Origin: Methyloversatilis sp.
Lineage (GTDB): Bacteria; Pseudomonadota; Gammaproteobacteria; Burkholderiales; Rhodocyclaceae
Direction of reading: 5' to 3'
NCBI RefSeq assembly: GCF_030698125.1
Contig: NZ_JAUYNV010000032.1
Coordinates: forward strand, 1 to 64,000
DNA length: 64,000 nt
The notes below the pieces were generated by a model. That model saw nothing but the letters and a program-made list of their open reading frames with translations, made no database searches and had not been told where the DNA came from. The translations under genes were made by a program, and so were the position numbers. Shown here one piece after another: positions 27,234 to 37,145 of the stretch (the stretch's first letter is position 1; every line of letters begins with the position of its first letter).

Positions 27234-29504
27234 TCACACCGGCGCGACAGCTTCCTCTTCGTCGAATACCAGTTTCACCTTCTTGTCCGCATCGATCTCG
27301 ATGGTCACCTTGCCGCCATTGGTCAGGCGGCCGAACAGCAGCTCGTCGGCCAGTGCCGAGCGGATTGTGTCCTGGATAAGACGCGCCATCGGGCGCGCGC
27401 CCATCAGTGGATCGAAGCCCGACTCGGCAAGCCAGCTGCGCAGCGTGTCCGAGAAAACCACTTCGACCTTCTTTTCCTGCAGTTGCCCTTCCAGTTGCAT
27501 CAGGAACTTGTCGACCACGCGAAGGATGATTTCGCGGTCGAGCGCCTTGAAGGAAATGATGGCGTCAAGACGGTTACGGAACTCCGGCGTGAACAGGCGC
27601 TTGATGTCGATCATTTCGTCGCCGGGCTTGCGGTCGTCAGTAAAGCCGATTACCGACTTCTGCAGTGTTTCCTGACCGGCGTTGGTCGTCATGATGATGA
27701 CCACATTGCGGAAGTCGGCCTGACGCCCGTTGTTGTCGGTCAGGGTACCGTGATCCATCACCTGCAGCAGAATGTTGTAGATGTCCGGGTGCGCTTTTTC
27801 GATCTCGTCGAGCAACAGCACGCAATGCGGCTTTTTCGTGACCGCCTCGGTCAGAAGACCGCCCTGGTCGAAGCCGACATAGCCCGGCGGTGCGCCGATC
27901 AGCCGGCTGACCGCGTGGCGTTCCATGTACTCGGACATGTCGAAACGAACCAGTTCGATGCCCATGCAATAGGCGAGCTGACGCGCAACTTCCGTCTTGC
28001 CGACGCCGGTCGGGCCGCTGAACAGGAAACTGCCGATCGGCTTCTGCGGGTTGCCCAGACCGGATCTCGACATCTTGATCGCCGTCGCCAGCGCGTCGAT
28101 GGCCTTGTCCTGACCGAACACCACGTTCCGAAGATCGCGGTCGAGGTTGCGCAGCGCGGAGCGATCGTCGTTGGACACGTGCTGCGAAGGAACACGCGCG
28201 ATCTTCGCGACGATCTCTTCGATCTCGGTCTTGCCGATGACCTTCTTCTGTTTCGACTTGGGCAGTACGCGCTGGGCTGCTCCGGCTTCATCGATCACGT
28301 CGATTGCCTTGTCGGGCAGGTGACGGTCGTTGATGTAGCGCGCCGACAGTTCAGCCGCCGACGACAGTGCCGTCGCAGAATACTTGACGCCGTGATGCTG
28401 TTCGAAGCGCGATTTCAGGCCCTTCAGGATCGATACGGTTTCCTGAACGCTTGGCTCATTGACGTCGATCTTCTGGAACCGGCGCGACAGCGCGTGATCT
28501 TTTTCGAACACGCCACGGTACTCGGTGTAGGTCGTCGCCCCGATGCACTTCAACTGGCCGGAAGACAGCGCTGGCTTCAACAGGTTGGACGCATCAAGTG
28601 TGCCGCCGGACGCAGCGCCCGCCCCGATCAGCGTGTGAATCTCGTCAATGAACAGGATTGCGTTTGCATTGTCGAGCAGCTGCTTCAGCACGGACTTCAA
28701 CCGCTGTTCAAAATCGCCGCGATACTTCGTGCCGGCGAGCAGCGCACCCATGTCCAGCGCGTAGATCGTTGCGTCGGCAAGAATGTCGGGAACACGGCCT
28801 TCGATAATGCGGCGCGCGAGTCCTTCGGCGATGGCGGTCTTGCCAACGCCTGCTTCACCCACGAGCAGCGGGTTGTTCTTGCGCCGGCGGCACAGCGTCT
28901 GGATGACGCGCTCAAGTTCATCGTCACGGCCGATCAACGGGTCGATCTTGCCCATCAGCGCTTGCGCGTTCAGATTCTGCGTGAAGCTGTCGAGCGCACC
29001 GCCGGCCTGGCTGCCTTCCGGTTCCTGCTCGGACTGTTCGGTCTCGGGCTTGTTCGCTGCTGCGGGCTGTGCCGACTTGGTGATTCCGTGCGATATGAAA
29101 TTGACGATATCGAGGCGCGTGACGCCCTGACGCTGCAGGAAATACACCGCATGCGAATCCTTTTCGCCGAAGATCGCGACCAGCACGTTCGCGCCGGTGA
29201 CTTCCTTCTTGCCCGACGACTGGACATGCAGGATGGCGCGCTGGATTACGCGCTGGAATCCGAGCGTCGGCTGCGTATCGATTTCTTCGCTTCCATCGAC
29301 CACGGGCGTGTGCTCGTTGATGAAGGCCGACAGCTCCTTGCGCAGGTCGTCGATGTTGACGGCGCAGGCGCGCAGAACCTCGGCGGCCGATGGATTGTCG
29401 AGCAGTGCGAGCAGCAGGTGCTCGACCGTGATGAATTCATGGCGCTTCTGCCGTGCTTCGACGAATGCCATGTGAAGACTGACTTCCAACTCCTGCGCGA
29501 TCAT
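27234..29504 (-). CDS. clpA: ATP-dependent Clp protease ATP-binding subunit ClpA
   Basis: A 756-residue AAA+ unfoldase that feeds substrates, including N-end-rule proteins brought by ClpS, to ClpP. It has two N-terminal Clp repeats (about 1-145), an AAA-1 module with Walker [14 protein letters not shown] (about 215), and an AAA-2 module with [14 protein letters not shown] (about 495) and the IGL/IGF ClpP-contact loop (VIGFTDD, about 615). Length equals the E. coli protein. The start is the ATG at 29504, one base beyond the clpS stop codon. A terminator follows the gene. Confidence 0.97.
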   Translation of the reverse strand: MIAQELEVSLHMAFVEARQKRHEFITVEHLLLALLDNPSAAEVLRACAVNIDDLRKELSAFINEHTPVVDGSEEIDTQPTLGFQRVIQRAILHVQSSGKKEVTGANVLVAIFGEKDSHAVYFLQRQGVTRLDIVNFISHGITKSAQPAAANKPETEQSEQEPEGSQAGGALDSFTQNLNAQALMGKIDPLIGRDDELERVIQTLCRRRKNNPLLVGEAGVGKTAIAEGLARRIIEGRVPDILADATIYALDMGALLAGTKYRGDFEQRLKSVLKQLLDNANAILFIDEIHTLIGAGAASGGTLDASNLLKPALSSGQLKCIGATTYTEYRGVFEKDHALSRRFQKIDVNEPSVQETVSILKGLKSRFEQHHGVKYSATALSSAAELSARYINDRHLPDKAIDVIDEAGAAQRVLPKSKQKKVIGKTEIEEIVAKIARVPSQHVSNDDRSALRNLDRDLRNVVFGQDKAIDALATAIKMSRSGLGNPQKPIGSFLFSGPTGVGKTEVARQLAYCMGIELVRFDMSEYMERHAVSRLIGAPPGYVGFDQGGLLTEAVTKKPHCVLLLDEIEKAHPDIYNILLQVMDHGTLTDNNGRQADFRNVVIIMTTNAGQETLQKSVIGFTDDRKPGDEMIDIKRLFTPEFRNRLDAIISFKALDREIILRVVDKFLMQLEGQLQEKKVEVVFSDTLRSWLAESGFDPLMGARPMARLIQDTIRSALADELLFGRLTNGGKVTIEIDADKKVKLVFDEEEAVAPV

Positions 29505-29505
29505 T

Positions 29506-29814
<309 letters not shown>

Positions 29815-30198
29815 GGCCTCATTCTAATCACAATCAACCGCTCTGCAACACGGGAATGCTACGGCTTTAAGGGGTCTTTTCCGGGGCATCTACAGGTGCC
29901 TGATCCGCGCGGCTGGCGCTCATTCCAGAGGCACCACGAGCGATGCCTTCATCGCGGACCGGGCCCGGATAGCGGCCATGGTGAAGTGCCGTACTGCACA
30001 ATGAAAACGTCTTGACCGCTTGGTACATCTGGGCTAAAAGCCGATTTGTACCTGGTTCAGGCTCTTGCATGATCGGATTCCCGGTCCGTTGCGGAGTTCC
30101 CGCAGGGTCGGCAGTTCCCGGAGTCGGAGCATCAGAACTGGAAGTGCACACGCAACGGGGGATTTCGGGTCATTCGAGCGGTTGAGAGGAAAACATCA
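29815..30198. promoter_or_regulatory. Divergent clpS / cold-shock gene upstream region
   Basis: A 384-bp gap. It should hold the clpS promoter and the promoter plus leader of the cold-shock gene; leaders of csp genes are often long. GAGAGGAAAA precedes the csp start. A minus-strand ORF at 29867-30151 is open but has no family features or ribosome-binding site. Confidence 0.4.
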
Positions 30199-30402
30199 AT
30201 GGCAACTGGCACTGTGAAGTGGTTCAACGATTCCAAAGGTTACGGCTTCATCACTCCGGACGACGGCAGCGAGGATTTGTTCGCACACTTTTCCGCGATC
30301 CAGATGGGGGGCTTCAAGACTCTCAAGGAAGGTCAGAAAGTGAGTTTTGAAGTGACGCAGGGCCCGAAAGGCAAACAGGCGGCCAACATCCAGGCGGCTT
30401 GA
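30199..30402 (+). CDS. Cold-shock-domain protein (CspA family)
   Basis: A 67-residue nucleic-acid-binding protein with both RNA-binding motifs: [10 protein letters not shown] (about 13-22) and DLFAHFSAI (about 26-34). Length and composition are standard for the family. It probably acts as an RNA chaperone; whether it is cold-induced or constitutive cannot be read here. GAGAGGAAAACATCA precedes the ATG. It converges on icd across a strong terminator. Confidence 0.95.
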   Translation: MATGTVKWFNDSKGYGFITPDDGSEDLFAHFSAIQMGGFKTLKEGQKVSFEVTQGPKGKQAANIQAA

Positions 30403-30420
30403 TCGCGTTACAGGAGGTAC

Positions 30421-30460
30421 ACAACAAAAAACCCGGTCCAGGACCGGGTTTTTTGTTGTG
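30421..30460. terminator. Bidirectional terminator between csp and icd
   Basis: ACAACAAAAAACCCGGTCC and its complement around a 2-base centre, with A-run and T-run. It serves csp on the plus strand and icd on the minus strand. Confidence 0.85.
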
Positions 30461-30464
30461 TACC

Positions 30465-30499
30465 GCCGTGCGCCCGAAACTTCGCTTCGGGCGCACGGC
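30465..30499. repeat. Second long hairpin next to the csp/icd terminator
   Basis: GCCGTGCGCCCGAA (30465-30478) and TTCGGGCGCACGGC (30486-30499) are perfect 14-bp arms with a 7-base loop. There is no T-run. It lies 10 bases from the icd stop and could protect the 3' end of the icd transcript. Confidence 0.6.
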
Positions 30500-30509
30500 G
30501 CGCGCCGGA

Positions 30510-31754
30510 CTACATGCGCGCAATCATTGCGCGACCGAATTCCGAGCAGGACACCTCATTCGCGCCATCCATCAGACGGGCAAAGTCGTAGGTCACCTGC
30601 CGGTCGCCGATGGCGCGCTCCATGGACGCGATGATCAGGTCAGCGGCTTCGAGCCAGCCCATGTGGCGCAGCATCATTTCGGCCGACAGGATCAGCGAAC
30701 CCGGATTCACCTTGTCCAGCCCGGCGTACTTCGGTGCCGTGCCATGCGTGGCTTCGAACACGGCGTACTGATCCGAAATGTTGGCGCCCGGTGCAATGCC
30801 GATGCCGCCGACCTGTGCAGCCAGCGCGTCGGAGATGTAGTCGCCGTTCAGGTTCAGCGTGGCGATCACGTCGTAATCGGCCGGGCGCAGCAGGATCTGC
30901 TGCAGGAAAGCGTCGGCGATCGCATCCTTGACGATGATGTCGCGGCCAGTCTTGGGATTCTTGAACTTGCACCACGGGCCGCCATCAATCGGCTCGGCAC
31001 CGAACTCGTTCTGCGCCAGTCCGTAGCCGAAGTCGCGGAAGCCGCCTTCCGTGTACTTCATGATGTTGCCCTTGTGCACGAAGGTGACCGACTTGCGATC
31101 ATTGTCCACCGCGTACTGCAGCGCCTTGCGGATCAGGCGTTCCGAGCCTTCGCGCGACACCGGCTTGATACCGATGGCCGATGTTTCCGGGAAGCGGATC
31201 TTCTTGACACCCATTTCGTCGCGCAGGAACTTGATAACCTTGCGTGCGCCATCCGACTCGGCCTGCCACTCGATGCCGGCGTAGATGTCTTCCGTGTTCT
31301 CGCGGAAGATCACCATATTGATCTGCTCGGGGTGCTTGACCGGGCTGGGTACGCCCTGGAAGTAGCATACCGGGCGCAGGCAGACATACAGATCAAGCTC
31401 CTGACGCAGCGCGACGTTCAGCGAGCGGATGCCGCCACCGACCGGCGTCGTCATCGGGCCCTTGATCGACACCACGTATTCCTTCAGCGCTGCCAGCGTG
31501 TCTTCGGGCAGCCATACGTCGGGGCCGTACATCCGGGTGGCCTTCTCGCCTGCATACACCTCCATCCACGTGATCTTGCGCTTGCCGCCGTAGGCCTTGG
31601 CCACCGCTGCATCGACGACGTCCTTCATGACCGGCGTGATGTCCACGCCGATGCCGTCGCCTTCGATGAACGGAATGATGGGGTTGTCCGGGACCGGTTT
31701 GCCCGCGACGATCTTTGTCCCCTCGGCGGGAATCTTGATGTGAGTTGTACTCAT
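30510..31754 (-). CDS. icd: NADP-dependent isocitrate dehydrogenase
   Basis: A 414-residue homodimeric isocitrate dehydrogenase of the E. coli type, making 2-oxoglutarate and NADPH. Seen: [17 protein letters not shown] (about 26-42), [20 protein letters not shown] with the regulatory Ser that AceK phosphorylates in E. coli (about 110), [14 protein letters not shown], and the C-terminal [21 protein letters not shown]. Its regulator gene aceK is divergent, about 200 bases away, so the target site and its kinase are encoded side by side. Confidence 0.97.
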   Translation of the reverse strand: MSTTHIKIPAEGTKIVAGKPVPDNPIIPFIEGDGIGVDITPVMKDVVDAAVAKAYGGKRKITWMEVYAGEKATRMYGPDVWLPEDTLAALKEYVVSIKGPMTTPVGGGIRSLNVALRQELDLYVCLRPVCYFQGVPSPVKHPEQINMVIFRENTEDIYAGIEWQAESDGARKVIKFLRDEMGVKKIRFPETSAIGIKPVSREGSERLIRKALQYAVDNDRKSVTFVHKGNIMKYTEGGFRDFGYGLAQNEFGAEPIDGGPWCKFKNPKTGRDIIVKDAIADAFLQQILLRPADYDVIATLNLNGDYISDALAAQVGGIGIAPGANISDQYAVFEATHGTAPKYAGLDKVNPGSLILSAEMMLRHMGWLEAADLIIASMERAIGDRQVTYDFARLMDGANEVSCSEFGRAMIARM

Positions 31755-31952
31755 GCCATCCAGCTCCTTGGTGTGTTGTCTGGTTATAGTCCCTGCGGCG
31801 GGGTTGCCGCCAGCAGGCCAGCGCGATTATCCCCCAATCGCGATTTGATGCGACACCTGCTGCGCCTGCCGGGCGCGATTGTGCGGCGCGGGTGCCCGTC
31901 AGGCGGCCTCCCGCAATAGAATCCAGACCTTCACAGACAGGGCGGACAGCAC

Positions 31953-33731
31953 ATGAATCTTCCGGCAGGCCAGAACCGGGTCGCCCAGGCCATTGCGCAG
32001 GCGCTGATCGACGGCTTCGACAAGCACTATCGGCTTTTCCGCATGGTCAGCGGCAATGCCAAGGAGCGTTTCGAACAGGCGGACTGGCAAGGCCAGCACC
32101 GCTGCATCCGCGAACGCATCCAGTATTACGACGACCGGGTGCGCGAGTGCGTCGATCGGCTGCACAACGAGTTTCATGCCGATTCGCTGGACGACAACAC
32201 CTGGCAGCAGGCCAAGCTGCTGTACATCGGTCTGCTCGTGAATCACCAGCAGCCGGAGCTGGCCGAAACCTTCTTCAATTCGGTCACGACCAAGATCCTG
32301 CACCGGCAGTATTTCCACAACGACTTCATCTTCGTCCGGCCGGCCATTTCGACCGAACTGATCGAAAGCTCGCCGCCGACCTGGCGCAGTTACTACCCGA
32401 ACCAGTCAGGCCTGCGGGTGGCGATGAAAACCATCTTCAGCGACTTCGGCTGGAAGCGGCCCTACACCGACCTCGACCGCGACGTCGATTATGTGATGCG
32501 CGCCGTGCAGTCACATCTGGGCGGTGAGTGGCCGCAGCGGGAAGCCAACTTCCAGCTGCAGGTGCTCGGTTCGGCCTTCTACCGCAACAAGGCGGCCTAC
32601 GTGATCGGCAAGGCGATCAACGGTCACCAGGAGTATCCGTTCATGGTGTCGGTGCTGCATGACCGCAAGGGCGGGCTGTTCCTCGACGCCATCCTGCTCG
32701 AACCCTGGCGGGTCAGCGTCATGTTCTCGCTGTCGCGCGCCTACTTCATGGCCGACATGCAGGTGCCGTCCGCCAACGTGCATTTCCTGCGCGCGCTGAT
32801 GCCGAAGAAGCCGCGCTCCGAGATCTACACGATGCTGGGGCTGGGCAAGCAGGGCAAGACCATGTTCTTCCGCGACCTGATCAATCACCTGCGCCACTCG
32901 AACGACAATTTCGTCGAGGCACCCGGCATCCGCGGTCTGGTCATGCTGGTGTTCATGCTGCCGTCCTACCCTTACGTATTCAAGATCATCAAGGACAAGT
33001 TCGGCAGCTCGAAGGACACCGACCGGGCAACGGTGAAGCGCAAGTTCCTGATGGTGAAGCAGGTGGACCGCGTCGGCCGTATGGCTGACACCATCGAGTT
33101 TTCCGACATCGCGCTGCCGGCGCACCGCTTCACGCCCGAGTTGCTGGAGCAGCTCGAAGAGCTGGCGCCGTCGATGATCGAACGCGACGGCGACACGCTG
33201 GTGATCCGCCACTGCTACATCGAGCGGCGCATGATTCCGCTGAACATCTACCTCGAAACCGCCAGCGAGGAACAGATCGATCACGCGGTGTACGAGTACG
33301 GCAATGCGATCCGCGAACTGGCGGTCGCCAACATCTTCCCGGGCGACCTGCTGTGGAAGAACTTCGGCGTCACCCGTTACGGCCGGGTCGTGTTCTACGA
33401 CTACGACGAGATCGAATTCCTGACCGACTGCAACTTCCGCCGCATCCCGCCGGCACCCAGCTTCGAGCATGAAATGTCGGGCGAGGTCTGGTATTCGGTG
33501 GCGCGCAACGACATCTTTCCGGAAGAATTCGCCACCTTCCTGCTGTCGACGCCCAAGGTGCGGGCCGCCTTCCTGAAGTATCACCGCGACCTGCTGGACG
33601 TGAAGTTCTGGCAGGAAACGCAGCAGCGCATCCGCGACGGTCACATACAGGACTTCTTTCCGTATCCGGAGCAGCTGCGTTTCTCGCGCCGTTTCGGGCA
33701 TGCGGATGCGCCGTCCGGCGTGCCTGCGTGA
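31953..33731 (+). CDS. aceK: Isocitrate dehydrogenase kinase/phosphatase
   Basis: A 592-residue bifunctional AceK. It phosphorylates and dephosphorylates isocitrate dehydrogenase, diverting isocitrate to the glyoxylate bypass on acetate-type substrates. The N-terminal regulatory half (about 1-315) precedes a kinase-like half with the loop MLVFMLPSYPYVFKIIKDKF (ATP-binding Lys in VFKIIKD, about 345) and DLLWKNFGVTRYGRVVFYDYDE (catalytic Asp region, about 460-480). Length fits. It begins divergently from icd and overlaps rluE by 4 bases. Confidence 0.96.
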   Translation: MNLPAGQNRVAQAIAQALIDGFDKHYRLFRMVSGNAKERFEQADWQGQHRCIRERIQYYDDRVRECVDRLHNEFHADSLDDNTWQQAKLLYIGLLVNHQQPELAETFFNSVTTKILHRQYFHNDFIFVRPAISTELIESSPPTWRSYYPNQSGLRVAMKTIFSDFGWKRPYTDLDRDVDYVMRAVQSHLGGEWPQREANFQLQVLGSAFYRNKAAYVIGKAINGHQEYPFMVSVLHDRKGGLFLDAILLEPWRVSVMFSLSRAYFMADMQVPSANVHFLRALMPKKPRSEIYTMLGLGKQGKTMFFRDLINHLRHSNDNFVEAPGIRGLVMLVFMLPSYPYVFKIIKDKFGSSKDTDRATVKRKFLMVKQVDRVGRMADTIEFSDIALPAHRFTPELLEQLEELAPSMIERDGDTLVIRHCYIERRMIPLNIYLETASEEQIDHAVYEYGNAIRELAVANIFPGDLLWKNFGVTRYGRVVFYDYDEIEFLTDCNFRRIPPAPSFEHEMSGEVWYSVARNDIFPEEFATFLLSTPKVRAAFLKYHRDLLDVKFWQETQQRIRDGHIQDFFPYPEQLRFSRRFGHADAPSGVPA

Positions 33732-34273
33732 GTCGTCTTCTGCTGCTGAACAAGCCGTTCGGCGTGATCTGTCAATTTTCCGCCGACGGCTTGCACCCGA
33801 CACTGGCCGACTGGGTCGCCGTACCCGGCGTCTATCCGGCCGGACGCCTGGATACGGACAGCGAAGGCCTGCTGCTGCTGACCGACGACGGCGCACTGCA
33901 GCATCGCATCACCGATCCGAAACACAAGATGATCAAGCGCTACCGGGTGCAGGTCGAACGTGTGCCGGACGAGGCGGCGCTGGATCGTCTGCGCACGGGC
34001 GTGACGCTGAAGGACGGTCCGACGCGCCCGTGCGCGGTGCGCCGCATCGACGAACCAGCCGGCCTTTGGCCGCGCGACCCGCCAGTGCGCCACCGCATCG
34101 CGGTGCCCACCTGCTGGCTCGAACTCGACATCAGCGAAGGACGCAACCGCCAGGTTCGCCGGATGACGGCCGCGATCGGCCATCCGACGCTGCGACTGAT
34201 CCGCATCGCCATCGGTCCGTGGCAACTTGGCGGCCTGCAACCAGGTCAATGGCGGGAGGCCGAGCCCGACTGA
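33728..34273 (+). CDS. rluE: 23S rRNA pseudouridine(2457) synthase RluE-type
   Basis: A 181-residue RsuA-family pseudouridine synthase without an S4 domain, as in RluE. The catalytic motif is AGRLDTDSEGLLLLTDDG (Asp at about 40); the later EGRNRQVRRMTAAIGHPTLRLIRI segment (about 137-160) is the second family signature. It starts with GTG inside the aceK stop (GTGA overlap), so it is translationally coupled. Assignment to the 23S site rather than another rRNA site is by subfamily resemblance. Confidence 0.9.
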   Translation: MSRLLLLNKPFGVICQFSADGLHPTLADWVAVPGVYPAGRLDTDSEGLLLLTDDGALQHRITDPKHKMIKRYRVQVERVPDEAALDRLRTGVTLKDGPTRPCAVRRIDEPAGLWPRDPPVRHRIAVPTCWLELDISEGRNRQVRRMTAAIGHPTLRLIRIAIGPWQLGGLQPGQWREAEPD

Positions 34274-34380
34274 TGTGCGCCGCCCCTTGTGCGCAATCCC
34301 GTTCGATCAAGCGCAGACTGATGTCGATCAATACGTACAGTTCCATTTCCGGCACCATCCATCTCTCCCGACCGCCTGCC

Positions 34381-34815
34381 ATGACCCGAAGACTGTTTTG
34401 CCTGCTGTGGATTGCTCTGTGCACTGGCGCTCAGGCCGCGCCGCCCCCGGTCGATCTGGCGGTCGGCATGTATCGCGTCAAGGTTGAAGTCGCGCGTACG
34501 CAATCGACGCGCATGACCGGTCTGATGCACCGTACCGAAATGCCGGCCGATGCGGGCATGCTGTTCGTTTTTCCGCAAGTGCAGACGCACTGCATGTGGA
34601 TGCGCAACACGCTGATTCCGCTCAGCGTCGCCTTCATCGACGCGCAGGGCGTGGTCATCAACATTGCCGACATGACGCCGCACGACGAAACAGCCCATTG
34701 CGCGACCCGTCCGGCGCGTTACGCGCTCGAAACCAATGCGGGCTGGTTTGCGTCACGCAAGCTCACCGCCGGCGCAAAAGTCGCCGGCCTCGAACGCATT
34801 CCTGCACCCGAATGA
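34381..34815 (+). CDS. Exported DUF192 protein
   Basis: A 144-residue protein with a signal peptide (about 1-20, ending GAQAA) and a DUF192 domain: RMTGLMHRTEMPADAGMLFVF, THCMWMRNTLIPLSVAFID and the C-terminal LETNAGWFA. The fold is known but the function is not; secreted members occur widely. The in-frame region upstream (from 33700) is out of phase with rluE coding and is ignored; the ATG at 34381 gives the signal peptide. pdxH follows 11 bases later. Confidence 0.88.
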   Translation: MTRRLFCLLWIALCTGAQAAPPPVDLAVGMYRVKVEVARTQSTRMTGLMHRTEMPADAGMLFVFPQVQTHCMWMRNTLIPLSVAFIDAQGVVINIADMTPHDETAHCATRPARYALETNAGWFASRKLTAGAKVAGLERIPAPE

Positions 34816-34826
34816 AGGAGACTTTG

Positions 34827-35465
34827 ATGGATCCGACCCAGCACCGAATCGACTACACCCTTGGCAGCCTCGACGAGACGAGCGCACCGGACGATCCGAT
34901 CGTGCAGTTCCGCAACTGGTTCGAGGACGCCGGCCGTGTGGTCGAGCGTGATCCGAATGCGATGACGCTGGCCACCGTCGGCGCCGATGGTCGCCCCAGT
35001 GCCCGCATCGTGCTGCTGCGCGGCTATGGCGATGACGGATTCGTCTTCTTCACGAACTACGACAGTCGCAAGGGCGACGAGCTTGCCGGCAATCCGCACG
35101 CCAGCCTGCTGCTGTTCTGGGCGGTGCTGGAACGGCAGATCCGCATCGAGGGGCGGGTGAGCCGGGTCAGCGCGGAAGAGTCCGACGCCTATTTTTCGCT
35201 GCGCCCGCTCGGCAACCGTCTCGGCGCATGGGCATCACCACAGAGCCGCGAAATACCGAGCCGCGAATCGCTGGCCGAGCGCGTCCGGCAGTTCGAAGCG
35301 AAATTCGGTACGGCACCCCCGCGGCCGGAGAACTGGGGCGGCTACCGCCTGCAGCCCGATGCGATCGAGTTCTGGCAGGGCAGGTCGGATCGCCTGCACG
35401 ACCGACTGCTGTACCGGCGCAGCCAACCGGATGCGGCGTGGTCGCGCGTCAGGCTGGCGCCGTAG
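34827..35465 (+). CDS. pdxH: Pyridoxamine 5'-phosphate oxidase
   Basis: A 212-residue FMN-dependent oxidase that makes pyridoxal 5'-phosphate from PNP or PMP. Seen: ARIVLLRGYGDDGFVFFTNY (about 53-72, FMN binding), SLLLFWAVLERQIRIEG, SQSRE-like PQSREIPSR (about 138) and the C-terminal IEFWQGRSDRLHDR ... VRLAP, where the terminal RLxP is diagnostic. GAAGGAG lies 6 bases before the ATG at 34827. Confidence 0.97.
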   Translation: MDPTQHRIDYTLGSLDETSAPDDPIVQFRNWFEDAGRVVERDPNAMTLATVGADGRPSARIVLLRGYGDDGFVFFTNYDSRKGDELAGNPHASLLLFWAVLERQIRIEGRVSRVSAEESDAYFSLRPLGNRLGAWASPQSREIPSRESLAERVRQFEAKFGTAPPRPENWGGYRLQPDAIEFWQGRSDRLHDRLLYRRSQPDAAWSRVRLAP

Positions 35466-35520
35466 GCAACTCCCGCCGTTAACCCGGCAGCGGCGCCAGC
35501 GATCATGCCGGCGACATATG

Positions 35521-37110
35521 TCAGCCCGGCTTGCCGAGCGCGGCGTGCAGACCGCGGGTGGATGCATCGGCATCGGCCGGCAGGTTTCCGCTGGCAAGGG
35601 CGCGCGCCATCTGCTTGCCGTATTCAACGCCATACTGGTCGAAGCTGTTGATGCCCAGCAGCCAGCCCTGCACAAACACCTTGTGTTCATACATCGCAAG
35701 CAGCTGACCCAGCGTGCGCGGGTTCAGTTGCGGCATCAGCAGTGTGGTGCTGGGCTGGTTGCCCGGGCAGGCGACATGAGGTGACAGCCGGGTGGCTTCC
35801 TGCTCCGACAGCCCGCTGCGCCGCAGTTCATCCAGCGCCTCGTCGCGTGTCTTGCCGCGCATCAGCGCTGCACTTTGTGCGAGCGCGTTCAGCTGCACCA
35901 GGCGCGTGCGCTCGTCGGGTGCATTACGCGGCACGATGAAATGCATCGGCATCATGCGCGTACCCTGATAGAACTGCTGGTGATAGGCGTGCTGACCGAC
36001 GATGCCCGAACCGCCCCACACGACCGGTGCGCTCGGCGCCCGGCTCAGCTCCCCGGTCGACGTGCAGCGCTTGCCGTTGCTTTCCATCTCCAGCTGCTGG
36101 AGATAGGCCGGCAGGCTGCGCAGCAGATGGCTGTAGGGCAGCACGGCCAGCGTTTCCAGACCCATGCCGCTGGCGTTCCAGAAGTCGATCAGGCCCATCA
36201 TGACCGGCAGGTTGCTGCTCATCGGCGCCTGGGTGAAATGCTCGTCCATCGAGCGTGCGCCATCCAGCATTTCGCGGAAGGCCGGCATGCCGATCGCGCA
36301 GGCCAGCGGCAACGCGATCGATGACCAGACCGAGTAGCGGCCGCCGACCCACTCCGGCAGAAACAGGCAGCGTTCTGCCGGCACCCCGAGTTCCTGCGCC
36401 GCCGCGGGGCGGTTGGTCACCGCAAAAAGATGCTGGCCGACCCCCGCGCTGCCCAGCCCGTCTGCCAGCCACTTCATCGCCACCTTCGCGTTGGCCAGCG
36501 TTTCCTGCGTGGTGAAGCTTTTCGACGACAGCACAAACGCGGTGTGCGCGGGCTTGCAGTCGCGCAAGGCCAGGTCGAGCGCCACCGGATCGAGGTTGGC
36601 CACCAGCTTGACCACCGGGCCGTCGCACTGCGGTTCGAGCGTTTCCATGGCGAGCCGCGGACCCAGATCCGAACCGCCGATACCCAGATTGATCACGTGA
36701 GTAATGGTCTGGCCGGTTGCGCCGAGCAACTCGCGTCGACGGATCAGGCCCACCCAGTGTTCGAGTGCGCCGAGGCAGTCGCGCACCAGCTCGGCGTGAG
36801 CGCCGTCGCGCGCGCGCAGTGCCATGTGCAGCGCGGCGCGGCGCTCGGTGAAATTCACCTGGTCTCCGGCGGCCAGCGCGCGGATGCCGCGCGGAAGGTC
36901 AAGCGCATGCACCAGTTCCATCAGCAGCGACAGGGTTTCGTCGTCGACGCGCTGCTTCGAGTAGTCCATCAGCCAGCCATCGTGCGCGAGCGAATAGCGT
37001 GCAAAACGCTCGCTGTCCTGTTCGAAGAAATTCCGCAGGTGCACGCGCGACAACTGGATCGCCTTGGACCTCAGGGCCGGCCATGCGGACGTCTGCATCA
37101 GCAGGTTCAT
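35521..37110 (-). CDS. pgi: Glucose-6-phosphate isomerase
   Basis: A 529-residue phosphoglucose isomerase that interconverts glucose-6-phosphate and fructose-6-phosphate. Both signatures are present: VGGRYSVWSSIALPLA (about 258-273) and SFDQYGVEYGK (about 488-498), along with GIGGSDLGPRL and SKSFTTQETLANA. The start at 37110 is favoured, though an in-frame ATG lies four codons later. A glycosyltransferase gene is 35 bases upstream on the same strand. Confidence 0.96.
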   Translation of the reverse strand: MNLLMQTSAWPALRSKAIQLSRVHLRNFFEQDSERFARYSLAHDGWLMDYSKQRVDDETLSLLMELVHALDLPRGIRALAAGDQVNFTERRAALHMALRARDGAHAELVRDCLGALEHWVGLIRRRELLGATGQTITHVINLGIGGSDLGPRLAMETLEPQCDGPVVKLVANLDPVALDLALRDCKPAHTAFVLSSKSFTTQETLANAKVAMKWLADGLGSAGVGQHLFAVTNRPAAAQELGVPAERCLFLPEWVGGRYSVWSSIALPLACAIGMPAFREMLDGARSMDEHFTQAPMSSNLPVMMGLIDFWNASGMGLETLAVLPYSHLLRSLPAYLQQLEMESNGKRCTSTGELSRAPSAPVVWGGSGIVGQHAYHQQFYQGTRMMPMHFIVPRNAPDERTRLVQLNALAQSAALMRGKTRDEALDELRRSGLSEQEATRLSPHVACPGNQPSTTLLMPQLNPRTLGQLLAMYEHKVFVQGWLLGINSFDQYGVEYGKQMARALASGNLPADADASTRGLHAALGKPG

Positions 37111-37145
37111 GTCTTCCGCTTTCTTCTATCGGTAGATGCGTCGGT

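Noticed and set aside
29867-30151. 94-codon minus-strand ORF upstream of csp
   Set aside because: No ribosome-binding site, low-complexity composition and no recognisable domain; it lies in the expected promoter and leader region.
33700-34380. Long 5' extension of the DUF192 ORF over rluE
   Set aside because: It is out of frame with rluE, which has clear catalytic motifs, and lacks the signal peptide seen from the ATG at 34381.
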